The notes under the pieces are model-generated. The model made no database searches, was not told the DNA's origin, and saw only the letters and a list, made by a program, of their open reading frames with translations. This document shows, one piece after another, positions 8,677 through 15,777 of a stretch of DNA of 20,655 nt. This stretch comes from a virus. The DNA lies in the IMG/VR virus record IMGVR_UViG_3300006928_000139, positions 1 through 20,655 of that record. One strand, 5' to 3'. The first letter of the stretch is position 1. The number at the start of each line of letters is the position of its first letter. A program made the translations under genes and the position numbers.

Positions 8677-9621
8677 CTAAACCTTTGTTTGGAAATTTTT
8701 TGCTTCTCCACCTTTCATCATTCCTGGTGCGTTTCCATAACCTACTCCTGGAAGCAATGCAGGCTGTAGTTTTGTAGGTTGATAATCTTGATAATTAAAG
8801 GGTTGTGCTTGTCCGTAAGCTTGTTCTCCTATGGGAACCGATCCTCCACTTCCGCGTTGATCTTTTAACAACGATTTCATCATAAGATAATCGACCAAAG
8901 GGTTTCCAGAACCTTTTCCACCTAAAAAAGACCCTAAAAAATTTCCACCGCCAAGTCCTAACAAACCCAAAAGTCCGCCAAACATGTCTTTAAGTTTAGG
9001 TCCTAAAGTCCCACCAAAAATTCCTGTTTCTGTTCCAGTTCCGTTTGTTCCTGTTCCGTTTGTTCCTGTGTCGCCATTACTACCACTACCGTCTCCAGGT
9101 GTTGTATCTACATCATCAAACAAACTATCTATATAGTCATCTATGTCAAAATCATAATCATAATCAAAATCATAATCACTTAAACCAGAGCTAGAAGACA
9201 TAGATGATGTGTCTCCAACAGGAAAGTTTTCGTCAAGATACTCGGTGTACAAACGCGTATACTCATCTTGAGGAGTTGTTGCAGCAAAGCTCAGTAGCTC
9301 GTCAAGAGTCAAATCACCACCATAAACAGAACTATCCGCCATTCCTGCCGTGTTGGAAGCAGATAAAGCTCCAGACGAAATTAAATCTTCTAAAGTAGGA
9401 TAATTAGATGTTTGGTCGAGATTAAATCCAGCAGCCCCTAAAACAGACGGAGATATAAAATCAATGTAATTTCCAAACAAGTTAGAAATTCCACCACCAA
9501 CAGCGTCACCAATAGCGCCATAATCCGATACAGGCGGAGGTGTGTACGACGTATCAACCGAATCATCAATGATATCATCAATGATATCTGAATAGTCGTA
9601 ATCGTAATTAAAATCTACCAT
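8677..9621 (-). CDS. Asp/Tyr-repeat virion protein, unknown family (frame-0 part)
   Basis: This 314-residue protein is of striking composition. It has an acidic N-terminus (YDYDYSDIIDDIIDD), a second Asp/Tyr/Phe block (DYDFDYDYDFDIDDYIDS) at about 145-165, and then a Gly/Thr/Asn linker (GTNGTGTNGTGTETG). A Gly/Leu-rich hydrophobic stretch around 215-235 (LLGLLGLGGG) and a C-terminal MMKGGEAK motif follow. The acidic blocks could bind calcium or act as electrostatic spacers. It starts with ATG, with AGGA about 12 bases upstream and a gap of 49 bases to the preceding gene, the longest spacer in the - strand operon. It lies among virion genes, so a minor capsid or tail-associated protein is likely. 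It probably continues into the next ORF through the slippery site near its end. Confidence 0.6.
   Translation of the reverse strand: MVDFNYDYDYSDIIDDIIDDSVDTSYTPPPVSDYGAIGDAVGGGISNLFGNYIDFISPSVLGAAGFNLDQTSNYPTLEDLISSGALSASNTAGMADSSVYGGDLTLDELLSFAATTPQDEYTRLYTEYLDENFPVGDTSSMSSSSGLSDYDFDYDYDFDIDDYIDSLFDDVDTTPGDGSGSNGDTGTNGTGTNGTGTETGIFGGTLGPKLKDMFGGLLGLLGLGGGNFLGSFLGGKGSGNPLVDYLMMKSLLKDQRGSGGSVPIGEQAYGQAQPFNYQDYQPTKLQPALLPGVGYGNAPGMMKGGEAKNFQTKV
8695..8701 (-). other. Candidate -1 ribosomal slippery site A AAA AAT
   Basis: On the - strand, frame 0 of the 314-residue ORF reads GCA AAA AAT TTC and stops at TAG 8679-8677. Slipping back one base gives AAA AAA TTT CCA, which runs on without a stop to 8489. 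The heptamer fits the X XXY YYZ rule with both tRNAs able to re-pair on A-rich codons. No stimulatory hairpin or pseudoknot was verified downstream. Confidence 0.5.
9038..9067. repeat. 15-base tandem duplication (two perfect copies)
   Basis: The unit gttccgtttgttcct is present twice in tandem and encodes the repeated Gly-Thr-Asn-Gly-Thr linker of the Asp/Tyr-rich protein. Confidence 0.8.
9146..9178. repeat. 18-base-period repeat coding for Asp-Tyr/Phe alternation
   Basis: tcaaaatcataatca appears at 9146-9160 and again at 9164-9178, within the alternating Asp-Tyr/Phe block of the Asp/Tyr-rich virion protein. Confidence 0.7.
9562..9585. repeat. 12-base tandem duplication (two perfect copies)
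   Basis: The unit atcatcaatgat occurs twice head to tail inside the N-terminal coding part of the Asp/Tyr-rich gene and encodes part of its DIIDDIID run. Each unit is itself an imperfect inverted repeat (atcat/atgat). It is likely a product of replication slippage. Confidence 0.8.
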
Positions 9622-9670
9622 TTGCTTGTTCCTGTTTTCGTTTTATTCTAGCATGTTTTTTTGCCAATGT

Positions 9671-10681
9671 TTATTTTCTTGAAGCCCCACCACTACTTAT
9701 TTTCCTGTTTAGCCCAGAGCGATCATATTTTGCCTCTTTCCCCGTTAAGGCTCTTGCTGCGGCCCTTTTAGCCAACATTCTTCCAATATTGCTTGCCCTT
9801 AGTCCTTGGTTCGTGGACTGTGCAGCACCGGGCACTAAACCATACATATAAGCACTGGGATCACCGCCTGTTTCTGCTATTCTGTTTGCAAGGCTTTCGT
9901 TAGCGAACTGTTGCACTCTGGCCGCTCTTTCGGCTCTTTCTCGTGCGTTTGTTTGGGCCTGTGTTTCTCTCATTTGAGCAGTGACTTCGACAGGCTGTAT
10001 ATCTGGATACATGTCTACATTTTCAGCTTCTTTTTCTGCAAAAGACTTTATTGGTAATATTCTAGCAAACAAGTTTCTAAGTTGTGGCCCTAGTCCTTGG
10101 CCCAATATACCCCGTTGTCCTTCTATTCTAGGCTGTATTCTATTTAACAAATAACCAATTCCTGCAATCTGCGGAAACATTTGAGCAAACTTAACTCTGT
10201 TTGCTATTTGACTTGCTGCACCAAAAGGATTCTTTTTAAAAGCTTTGTCAAGACCTAAACCTCCAATACCAGACGTTCCATATCCTAATAAACCTCCTTG
10301 ATTGCCAATCAAAGAAACAATTGGTCCATATTTCTGAGCCATTTTCTTAATGGCTTCTCTTCGTAAAAACTCTCTTGCTATACCTTTTCCACCACCAAAA
10401 TTAGGATCAAAAATACCCGCACCAATTATGTTGGTGGTGGGGTCCATTTTCATAATGTTTGCAAGAAGTTGTCTTCTCCACGCTTTTTGTCTTTCACGAA
10501 TTGCTTGAACAGCGGCTGAAGGTTCTTCTTCCTCTGTTACCATAACCGAACCACCTGACTGATACCCCTTGTACCCAGAAGCATACGCAGCTCTCGCTTG
10601 TTTAGCAGCTTGAGCTTTTGTCGGATAAACCTTTCCAGATTCACCCCACTTGTATCCTCCTTTTACTTTCTTAATAGGCAT
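9671..10681 (-). CDS. Basic virion protein, unknown family
   Basis: I take the ATG at 10681, giving 336 residues beginning MPIKKVKGGYKWGESGKVYP. The open frame extends 35 codons further upstream, but that part lies on the preceding gene and reads as a low-quality basic stretch. At 10681 the stop of the preceding gene and this start share a base (TAATG). The N-terminal 40 residues are a Lys/Tyr/Gly-rich module, followed by YQSGGSVMV, an acidic patch (TEEEEPS), then helical and Gly-rich parts and a very basic C-terminus (KRAAARALTGKEAKYDRSG). The basic ends suggest contact with DNA or a packed capsid interior. Position between the tail hub-like gene and the ejection-type genes points to a virion component; no named family is recognised. 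Confidence 0.6.
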   Translation of the reverse strand: MPIKKVKGGYKWGESGKVYPTKAQAAKQARAAYASGYKGYQSGGSVMVTEEEEPSAAVQAIRERQKAWRRQLLANIMKMDPTTNIIGAGIFDPNFGGGKGIAREFLRREAIKKMAQKYGPIVSLIGNQGGLLGYGTSGIGGLGLDKAFKKNPFGAASQIANRVKFAQMFPQIAGIGYLLNRIQPRIEGQRGILGQGLGPQLRNLFARILPIKSFAEKEAENVDMYPDIQPVEVTAQMRETQAQTNARERAERAARVQQFANESLANRIAETGGDPSAYMYGLVPGAAQSTNQGLRASNIGRMLAKRAAARALTGKEAKYDRSGLNRKISSGGASRK

Positions 10682-11007
10682 TATAATATTGGGACCGTTG
10701 TAGTACCATTTGTTGATATTGTTACATTTCCGAGTTGTCCCGTGGCTTTCACACCTTTTCCGTCTGGTGCGTATAGTGTTTGCCACGCATATCCATCAAA
10801 AACTTGCAGACTGTCTTCTGTCAAATTCCAAATAATATCTCCGTGACTAAACAAGTTTTGGTCGCGAGTAGTATTAGTATACTGGTAAGTTGCTGTAGGA
10901 TCAAAACCTTGTAGGTTTAGTTCTAAAATTCTTACCAACCTATTAAAAACAACAGAGTCAACATCTCCCACTGCTGTAGGCAAACGTGTATCAAGCAATC
11001 GTGCCAT
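10681..11007 (-). CDS. Small virion-associated protein, unknown family
   Basis: This 108-residue protein has an N-terminal helix (DVDSVVFNRLVRILELN), then polar, beta-prone sequence (TYQYTNTTRDQNLFSHGDIIWNLTEDSLQVFDGYAWQTLY) and a Thr/Val-rich end. It has no signal peptide or membrane span. Both ends are joined to neighbours by one-base TAATG overlaps, so it is locked into the virion operon between the large beta-rich tail protein and the basic virion protein. The FDGYAWQTLY-like aromatic stretch resembles short receptor- or fibre-linked beta modules, but this is only an impression. A tail adaptor or fibre accessory protein is possible. Confidence 0.6.
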   Translation of the reverse strand: MARLLDTRLPTAVGDVDSVVFNRLVRILELNLQGFDPTATYQYTNTTRDQNLFSHGDIIWNLTEDSLQVFDGYAWQTLYAPDGKGVKATGQLGNVTISTNGTTTVPIL

Positions 11008-12893
11008 TATCTCCTACCATCCGGTCTGGTGTTTAATCGCATATCTCCAAGTCTCCATCCCACACCAAGCCTTACTTCAGTGCTTGCGTCGTCGTCAGAC
11101 TCTAACCTAACCACCGCTTGTCTTGCCCGACCTCTCAAATCTACTTTCTGTGTGCTTTCGGTTACTTGGCTTGTGCTTTTGGTTGTTAAGCTCTCGTTTG
11201 GATAGTTTCTAGTTTTTAACACAAAATTAACCGCTTGATCTGAGCCCCCATTACCTAAGAAACGCACATCTGGTATAACGTTTTGTATTTGTGTGTACGC
11301 GTTTCCTATGCCGTCCAACGAAAAATCAGCCGATTCAATGTAAACGTTGTCCATAGGCGTTCCGTCTGCATCGTTTCCAGTCTCGTGTTTGTAGACATAG
11401 TTATATGTATCTGTGCCCGTGGCTCTTGGGAAAGGCTGCACGCCTTCGTCTAACCAAGCAAAGCGCGTCATTTGTCCATAGTACCAAACGTTTTCTTGGT
11501 AATTAAAAACAACATATCTGTCTATTTCTGTAGAGCTTCCAGAAGGGTAGAACCAACCGACCTCGTTAAACTGTCGATTTAAATAACCAAACACTTTAAA
11601 CGATTGGTTTTGGTTAAAATCGTTAAACACATAGTTGTGCACGGAACAAGGCACTCTTGAAACCGAACCGTTGTAATTATAAAAGCCAGAACGATCCATC
11701 CAGTATACCCCTGCTGGCGTATTAACAGCAGCTTTAGGAGCAACCATACCTACTCCCTGATTAATTAGGTTTACGCCAAAAGTGTAGGGAGGACCAATAA
11801 ACTGCATACTATACAACGCATCATCTGTCCAAATCAGTATCTCTTGCCGAGAACGAAGCGCGCCAATAATTTGTGTCCCAGCAGACAAACGCAAAGAGCC
11901 CGCCGTGTTTGTTGAAGTGGGCTCCCAATCATTAATGTTTTCTTGGTCTGACCAAGCAATAAACATAGGATCAACAACACTGGTTCTAGCTACCCCTGCA
12001 TCATCTAATGGGTCTGCGCCTAAACAAATAACATGCCTGTCGACGTCGCTAACAAGCACTTGCAAAGCAACGGTTGGAGGAAGAATTGCACCTAAATCCG
12101 TTAAACTTTGAGCACGCACACTTGTTCCGCTGTTCTCGGTCCAATAAAAAATACCCCCTGCTCTTGGGTTTATAACTAAGTCTTCACCAAAATTATCGTG
12201 CGTCCATATTCTTAATTGGTTATTAAACGCAAGTGCAGAAGCAGAACCAAACGTACTGTCGCCCCAAGCTCCAGCACCATAGCCTGAACCAGAAACATAT
12301 TCATCTAGTCCTACACTGATTTGATAAGCGCCAACGACACTTGATCCACCGTTTCCAGAATCACTCGCGTTTGCTGTTACAGTAGAATCAGAAGTGTCTT
12401 TTGCCGTAATTTTGTAACTGTTTGCATTAACAATAGAATCAATAGAGTATTCTTGGTTGAGTACAGCAGCCGTAACATTTCCTCCAAGACTGGCTGCACC
12501 ACTAAAAGTTACATAATCTCCTTTACTTGCTCCGTGCGAAGTATCGGCTACAGTCACTGTAGAGGAACCGTTTGTTGCTGAAAAAGTTACGTCCCCCGCC
12601 GAAGTCGTGGCTCTTATAGGTGTTATGTCGTAAAAGTTAGTTCCGTCTTTAACATAATATTTTACCGTGGTTCCAAGACTTAAATATTTTGTACCGCCCA
12701 AGGAAACCCATGCGTGCAAAGCTCGCCCTGTTCCTAAATATGTATCTGTTTGTTCTTTTTCCCAGCCCCCTATTTTTTCTGGGAAGCCTTTACGAAAACG
12801 CACCAAGTTAGAATCAAACCAACCACCTTGAGCAGAAAACGCAGTTCCTTCCCTATTTATTCCTGGAATAAGTTTGTATTTAGAGTACGGCAT
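11007..12893 (-). CDS. Beta-rich phage tail hub/appendage protein (P22 gp10-like type)
   Basis: This 628-residue beta-rich protein opens MPYSKYKLIPGINREGTAF and then has WFDSNLVRFRKGFPEKIGGWE, a signature I associate with podovirus tail hub/stabilisation proteins of the P22 gp10 kind. Repeated Trp/Gly blade-like segments follow (HAWVSLGGTKYLSLGT, LRIWTHDNFGEDLVINP, ILIWTDDALYSMQFIGPP, GVYWMDRSGFYNYNG). At about 100-165 there is an inserted small beta domain (TVTVADTSHGASKGDYVTFSG ending SYKI), similar to the FCCH-like modules common in marine phage structural proteins. In P22-like phages such proteins close the portal and bind the tail needle and fibres. It ends with a TAATG overlap into the next gene. 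The exact equivalence to gp10 is not proven. Confidence 0.65.
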   Translation of the reverse strand: MPYSKYKLIPGINREGTAFSAQGGWFDSNLVRFRKGFPEKIGGWEKEQTDTYLGTGRALHAWVSLGGTKYLSLGTTVKYYVKDGTNFYDITPIRATTSAGDVTFSATNGSSTVTVADTSHGASKGDYVTFSGAASLGGNVTAAVLNQEYSIDSIVNANSYKITAKDTSDSTVTANASDSGNGGSSVVGAYQISVGLDEYVSGSGYGAGAWGDSTFGSASALAFNNQLRIWTHDNFGEDLVINPRAGGIFYWTENSGTSVRAQSLTDLGAILPPTVALQVLVSDVDRHVICLGADPLDDAGVARTSVVDPMFIAWSDQENINDWEPTSTNTAGSLRLSAGTQIIGALRSRQEILIWTDDALYSMQFIGPPYTFGVNLINQGVGMVAPKAAVNTPAGVYWMDRSGFYNYNGSVSRVPCSVHNYVFNDFNQNQSFKVFGYLNRQFNEVGWFYPSGSSTEIDRYVVFNYQENVWYYGQMTRFAWLDEGVQPFPRATGTDTYNYVYKHETGNDADGTPMDNVYIESADFSLDGIGNAYTQIQNVIPDVRFLGNGGSDQAVNFVLKTRNYPNESLTTKSTSQVTESTQKVDLRGRARQAVVRLESDDDASTEVRLGVGWRLGDMRLNTRPDGRR

Positions 12894-12909
12894 TTATATA
12901 TATTATCCT

Positions 12910-13344
12910 TTATTTTTTAACTAGACTACCACCAAAATACATACCAATAATGGCGGACACCAAGTTTGTATCCAATTGTGTAATGACCAAGCCCTCAAAT
13001 GTAACCCATTCAAAAACTTCTCGTCCTTCTTTAAAAAACCAAAAACCCGGCATCCAATTTGTATAGCCAACAGTCACAGACACATCAGGAGCGTACACAG
13101 CTACCAACTTTGGCAAAAGAATAATTGCAAAGATTGATGTTAGTGCAATAACTCTACGAGTAAAAGTAAAGCCTTTGTCTTGAACATTTCTTGCAGCTTC
13201 AATTGCTTTGAGTTGAAACTCCCCTCTAGTAATAAGTAATTGTTGTTCGTCCGCTTTCGCTTTACGACTTTGTGCCCATATACTTAGTAAACTACTCAAC
13301 AAAGTTGAGCCGAGCATTGTGATTATCTCAAACGGAAAACCCAC
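12910..13344 (-). CDS. Three-span membrane protein, holin-like
   Basis: This 144-residue protein has hydrophobic spans at about 6-23, 63-83 and 125-141, with a charged, probably coiled helix between the first two (QSRKAKADEQQLLITRGEFQLKAIEAARN). The end is a short span of the IGMYFGG kind with a Lys tail. Size and layout resemble the three-span holins found in phages and gene-transfer agents (GTA_holin_3TM type). Such proteins open the inner membrane so that the lytic enzyme can reach the wall. The start is a GTG eight bases after the previous stop; an in-frame ATG at codon 10 is the alternative. No endolysin gene is in the window to support a lysis cassette, so a virion membrane-protein role remains open. 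Confidence 0.5.
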   Translation of the reverse strand: MGFPFEIITMLGSTLLSSLLSIWAQSRKAKADEQQLLITRGEFQLKAIEAARNVQDKGFTFTRRVIALTSIFAIILLPKLVAVYAPDVSVTVGYTNWMPGFWFFKEGREVFEWVTFEGLVITQLDTNLVSAIIGMYFGGSLVKK

Positions 13345-13351
13345 TTCATTA

Positions 13352-13558
13352 CTAAAAGTACTTTGTTTTTTTGCGTCGGTCTGGCATTACTGCTCCACAA
13401 CCTCTTGCAATTTTAGCTTTTGGCACCACGCCCCCAGACATCTTCTTAGGCCAGCCTGCTTGCATATCAGCGTATGCCTCTTTGGATATAGTCGAGTCTT
13501 TTTTAGAACGACTCTTGCCTGCTTTCTTTCTTTTGTTTATGTTTTCTACCAAGCTCAT
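13352..13558 (-). CDS. Small basic Cys-containing phage protein
   Basis: I choose the ATG at 13558 (68 residues, starting MSLVENINKRKKAG). It falls one base after the stop of the upstream gene and has GGAAG about ten bases upstream. The open frame begins 22 codons earlier, but that would overlap the previous gene by 65 bases. The protein is Lys/Arg-rich with SGGVVPKAKI and a C-terminal block GCGAVMPDRRKKTKYF, a tail I recognise as recurrent in small proteins of marine phages. It may bind nucleic acid or pack into the virion; no function is established. The Gly-Gly-hydrophobic motif is like those of the larger virion proteins downstream. Confidence 0.65.
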   Translation of the reverse strand: MSLVENINKRKKAGKSRSKKDSTISKEAYADMQAGWPKKMSGGVVPKAKIARGCGAVMPDRRKKTKYF

Positions 13559-13559
13559 A

Positions 13560-13847
13560 TCAACACTTCCATCTTCTTCTAGCAGCTTTGCCTCTTTCGC
13601 CTTTCCATCCTTTTGACCGAGCACAAAAAGACTTACGTCGTTTTGCGGCTTTACTGCCTCTTTTAACTTTCCCTGTAACCGCAGTTTTTAACTTTGATCC
13701 AGGATTCTTTTTTCTATAGGCCTTGACTCCTTTTTTGGTCATGCCTGCGCCCTTTTTAGTAGGACGGTAGTTTGCGCCTTTTCCTTTCGTAGTGCGTCTT
13801 ATTGACTTCGTTTTTCTTTTACTTTTACTTTTTCTTTTTGCCGCCAT
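13560..13847 (-). CDS. Small highly basic protein, DUF6321-like
   Basis: With the ATG at 13847 the product is 95 residues, beginning MAAKRKSKSKRK. About a third of it is Lys/Arg. The core PTKKGAGMTKKGVKAYRKK, NPGSKLKTAV, then KRRKSFCARSKGWKG matches the pattern of a small family (DUF6321, from memory) often seen in marine phages. Residues in that pattern (Lys-Gly-Gly/Ala, Asn-Pro-Gly-Ser, Lys-Ser-Phe-Cys-Ala-Arg) are intact. The charge suggests DNA or RNA binding or DNA compaction. Its first 23 bases overlap the end of the 52-residue gene. Longer starts (GTG 13886, ATG 13862) exist but have no better ribosome site. The function is unknown. Confidence 0.7.
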   Translation of the reverse strand: MAAKRKSKSKRKTKSIRRTTKGKGANYRPTKKGAGMTKKGVKAYRKKNPGSKLKTAVTGKVKRGSKAAKRRKSFCARSKGWKGERGKAARRRWKC

Positions 13848-13983
13848 GCGTTTTTTGAACATCAAAACTTGCATAAAGACTTGCACCCTTATGCGGTTTA
13901 TATTTGCCCGTATGTTTCATCAACTTAGGGGCCCCTCTTTTTTGTTTCATCCAATGAAACCCTTTTGGTGCTTTTACTTTCAT
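13825..13983 (-). CDS. 52-residue basic phage protein
   Basis: An ATG at 13983 opens a 52-codon frame to TAA at 13827-13825: it starts MKVKAPKGFHWMKQK, continues PKLMKHTGKYKPHKGASLYA and ends in a Lys run. The pattern of aromatic and Lys residues is one I recognise from short proteins in marine phage genomes, so I regard it as real despite its size. It fills what would otherwise be an empty gap between the cyclase and the next basic gene. It is highly basic and soluble. The function is unknown; a role in nucleic-acid binding or virion assembly is only a guess. A promoter-like sequence lies directly upstream with almost no room for a leader. Confidence 0.7.
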   Translation of the reverse strand: MKVKAPKGFHWMKQKRGAPKLMKHTGKYKPHKGASLYASFDVQKTHGGKKKK

Positions 13984-13990
13984 AAATAAG

Positions 13991-14019
13991 AGTATAAATT
14001 AAAAAGAGAAAACGCTCAA
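13991..14019 (-). promoter_or_regulatory. Candidate sigma70-type promoter before the virion genes
   Basis: On the - strand TTGAGC (14019-14014), a 17-base spacer and TATACT (13996-13991) resemble -35 and -10 boxes. The start of transcription would fall at or next to the ATG at 13983, giving a leaderless or near-leaderless message. It lies at the junction between the sensing/curli module and the virion genes. In AT-rich DNA chance matches are common, so this is tentative. Confidence 0.35.
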
Positions 14020-15777
14020 AGGTTTCTCCTTTCCTTTGACTTTTATTTTGTCAACAAACTTTAAATCAAAAGCACAAAACCGAGCCGTGTCTTCTCCTAC
14101 CAATAAACTAACTCCCAGGTCCTTGGTCCCTGATTCAAGTCTCGCTGCCACATTAACCGCATCGCCTATCGCAGTGTAGTCAAACCGTGTTTCCGATCCC
14201 ATGTTTCCTATCACAGCTTTGCCTGAATTAATTCCTATACCTATTTCTACAGGAGGTAAACCTTCTTCTTCAAGCTCTACGTTTAATTCTTTCATGTTAT
14301 CCATGATTAACTTTGCACAAAGCAATGCTTTTGTTTCGTGTGCAGGTTGATCTAAAGGCGCGTTCCAAAATGCCATCATTGCATCACCAATGTATTTATC
14401 AACAGTGCCTTCAGCTCTTTGCACCGCTTTTTGTTGTGCCGTCAAAGCTTTGTTCATAATGTATGTCACTTGTTCGGGTGGTAGTGTTTCTGACATAGCT
14501 GTGAACCCTCTTACGTCTGTGAACAAGAATGTTGCATATCTTGTCTCTCCTCCAAGGACCAAGAGCTCTGGATTGTCTTGCAGTTTTTTAACTTGTCTGG
14601 GGTCGAGATAGTGTTCAAACTGTTTTTTAATCTCTTGCCTAAGTTTGTACTGTTCTCTAAAGTTTAAATAAAAGCCAACGGATCCCGCTATAAAGCCAGC
14701 GATCAAGGGCCAAGTGACGTCGATCAATAAATTGTTTTGCACCAAATAATAGCCACCGCCAGCAACGATTCCATTCAACATAAAGAAAAAGAACAGTCCA
14801 GAACTTACACCAAACTTAACCACAAAAATCCATGCCAAAGAAACCACTGCTAAGTAAACACCTAACTCAGCCAATAAAGCGTAATCAGGGATCATCGGAC
14901 TGTCTTGTATCAATATGGATTCAGACAACGCGGCTTGTATCTTGTGTGGCTCTACTAAGCCAACAGGTGTGGCGATTTGTGGCATCACACCTTTTGCTGT
15001 AACACCTATAAATATAAAGCGGTCTTGAATTAAGTCTGTGTTTTTGATGTCAGCAAGAGAAAACTCAGGAGTCTTCACCCAACTAATCCATTTTCTTCCC
15101 AAGGTGTCGGTCTTAACTGGAGGCAGTCCCTTGACTCTAATCTCTTGTATACCTGCTTCTGAAGTTTTTATTAGGTAAGTGTCTGATCCAGTTAAAACCT
15201 TCAGAACCTCTGTGCCGTAGGCAGAAACCCAACCGTCAGGGGTTCTTAGTAATAATGGCATTCTTCTCACCAATTGGTCAACCTCTGTTGGAGCAACTGC
15301 AATACCTTGATATGCAGCTTCTCTTAACAAAGGTGTGTTTTGTACAACACCTTTTGCCTTAAATCCCCCACGATCTTCGCCTAATATAACGGTGCCTGTG
15401 GTAAGTGGGTACTCACCGTTGTCGTTTTCAAAAGAAGCTAAAACGCTGGGAGCAGAGGCAAGACTTTCTGCAAATGCCAAATCGCCATTAAAACGATCTG
15501 GTTGAGGAAAGGCAATAACCCAACCAACACCCAGTGCACCTTTATTAATAAGCTCATTTTGTATTTCTGCTAAACGTTTTCTTGGAAACGGATACCCGCC
15601 TTCCTGTTCTACATCTTCCTCTGTAATGTTTAATATTGAAAAATAGTTTGATGGTTGTTTTTCTGCAACCATGGCATCAAATGTTTTCAGTTTTATTGTT
15701 TCATAAAAAGCTGGGTTGTACACCAACGGCAAACCCAAAACGAGCAACAAAACCATGAATACTTTTGTTTTAATCAC
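13999..15777 (-). CDS. CHASE2-domain membrane adenylate cyclase (class III)
   Basis: This 592-residue receptor cyclase makes cAMP from ATP. It has an N-terminal membrane anchor (about 5-20) and a periplasmic CHASE2 sensor (about 25-290; typical openings FDAMVAEK and the late IFIGVTAKG). Three membrane spans follow at about 300-320, 325-347 and 350-372, then a linker helix and a class III cyclase domain (about 412-592). All hallmark residues are present: metal Asp421 (FTDVRGFT) and Asp465, Lys461 and Thr535 for adenine selection, Asn542 and Arg546 for the transition state (YTAIGDAVNVAARLE). It is therefore predicted active and ATP-specific. The GTG start overlaps the curlin gene stop by eight bases; ATG at codon 8 is an alternative. 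Such an enzyme is unexpected in a phage. Confidence 0.92.
   Translation of the reverse strand: MIKTKVFMVLLLVLGLPLVYNPAFYETIKLKTFDAMVAEKQPSNYFSILNITEEDVEQEGGYPFPRKRLAEIQNELINKGALGVGWVIAFPQPDRFNGDLAFAESLASAPSVLASFENDNGEYPLTTGTVILGEDRGGFKAKGVVQNTPLLREAAYQGIAVAPTEVDQLVRRMPLLLRTPDGWVSAYGTEVLKVLTGSDTYLIKTSEAGIQEIRVKGLPPVKTDTLGRKWISWVKTPEFSLADIKNTDLIQDRFIFIGVTAKGVMPQIATPVGLVEPHKIQAALSESILIQDSPMIPDYALLAELGVYLAVVSLAWIFVVKFGVSSGLFFFFMLNGIVAGGGYYLVQNNLLIDVTWPLIAGFIAGSVGFYLNFREQYKLRQEIKKQFEHYLDPRQVKKLQDNPELLVLGGETRYATFLFTDVRGFTAMSETLPPEQVTYIMNKALTAQQKAVQRAEGTVDKYIGDAMMAFWNAPLDQPAHETKALLCAKLIMDNMKELNVELEEEGLPPVEIGIGINSGKAVIGNMGSETRFDYTAIGDAVNVAARLESGTKDLGVSLLVGEDTARFCAFDLKFVDKIKVKGKEKPLSVFSF

Noticed and set aside
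10682-10786. N-terminal extension of the basic virion protein to 371 residues
   Set aside because: It lies wholly on the preceding 108-residue gene; the TAATG junction at 10681 gives a better start.
13559-13624. Longer start for the small Cys-containing protein (90 residues)
   Set aside because: It would overlap the upstream basic gene by 65 bases; the ATG at 13558 sits right after that gene's stop with a GGAAG site.
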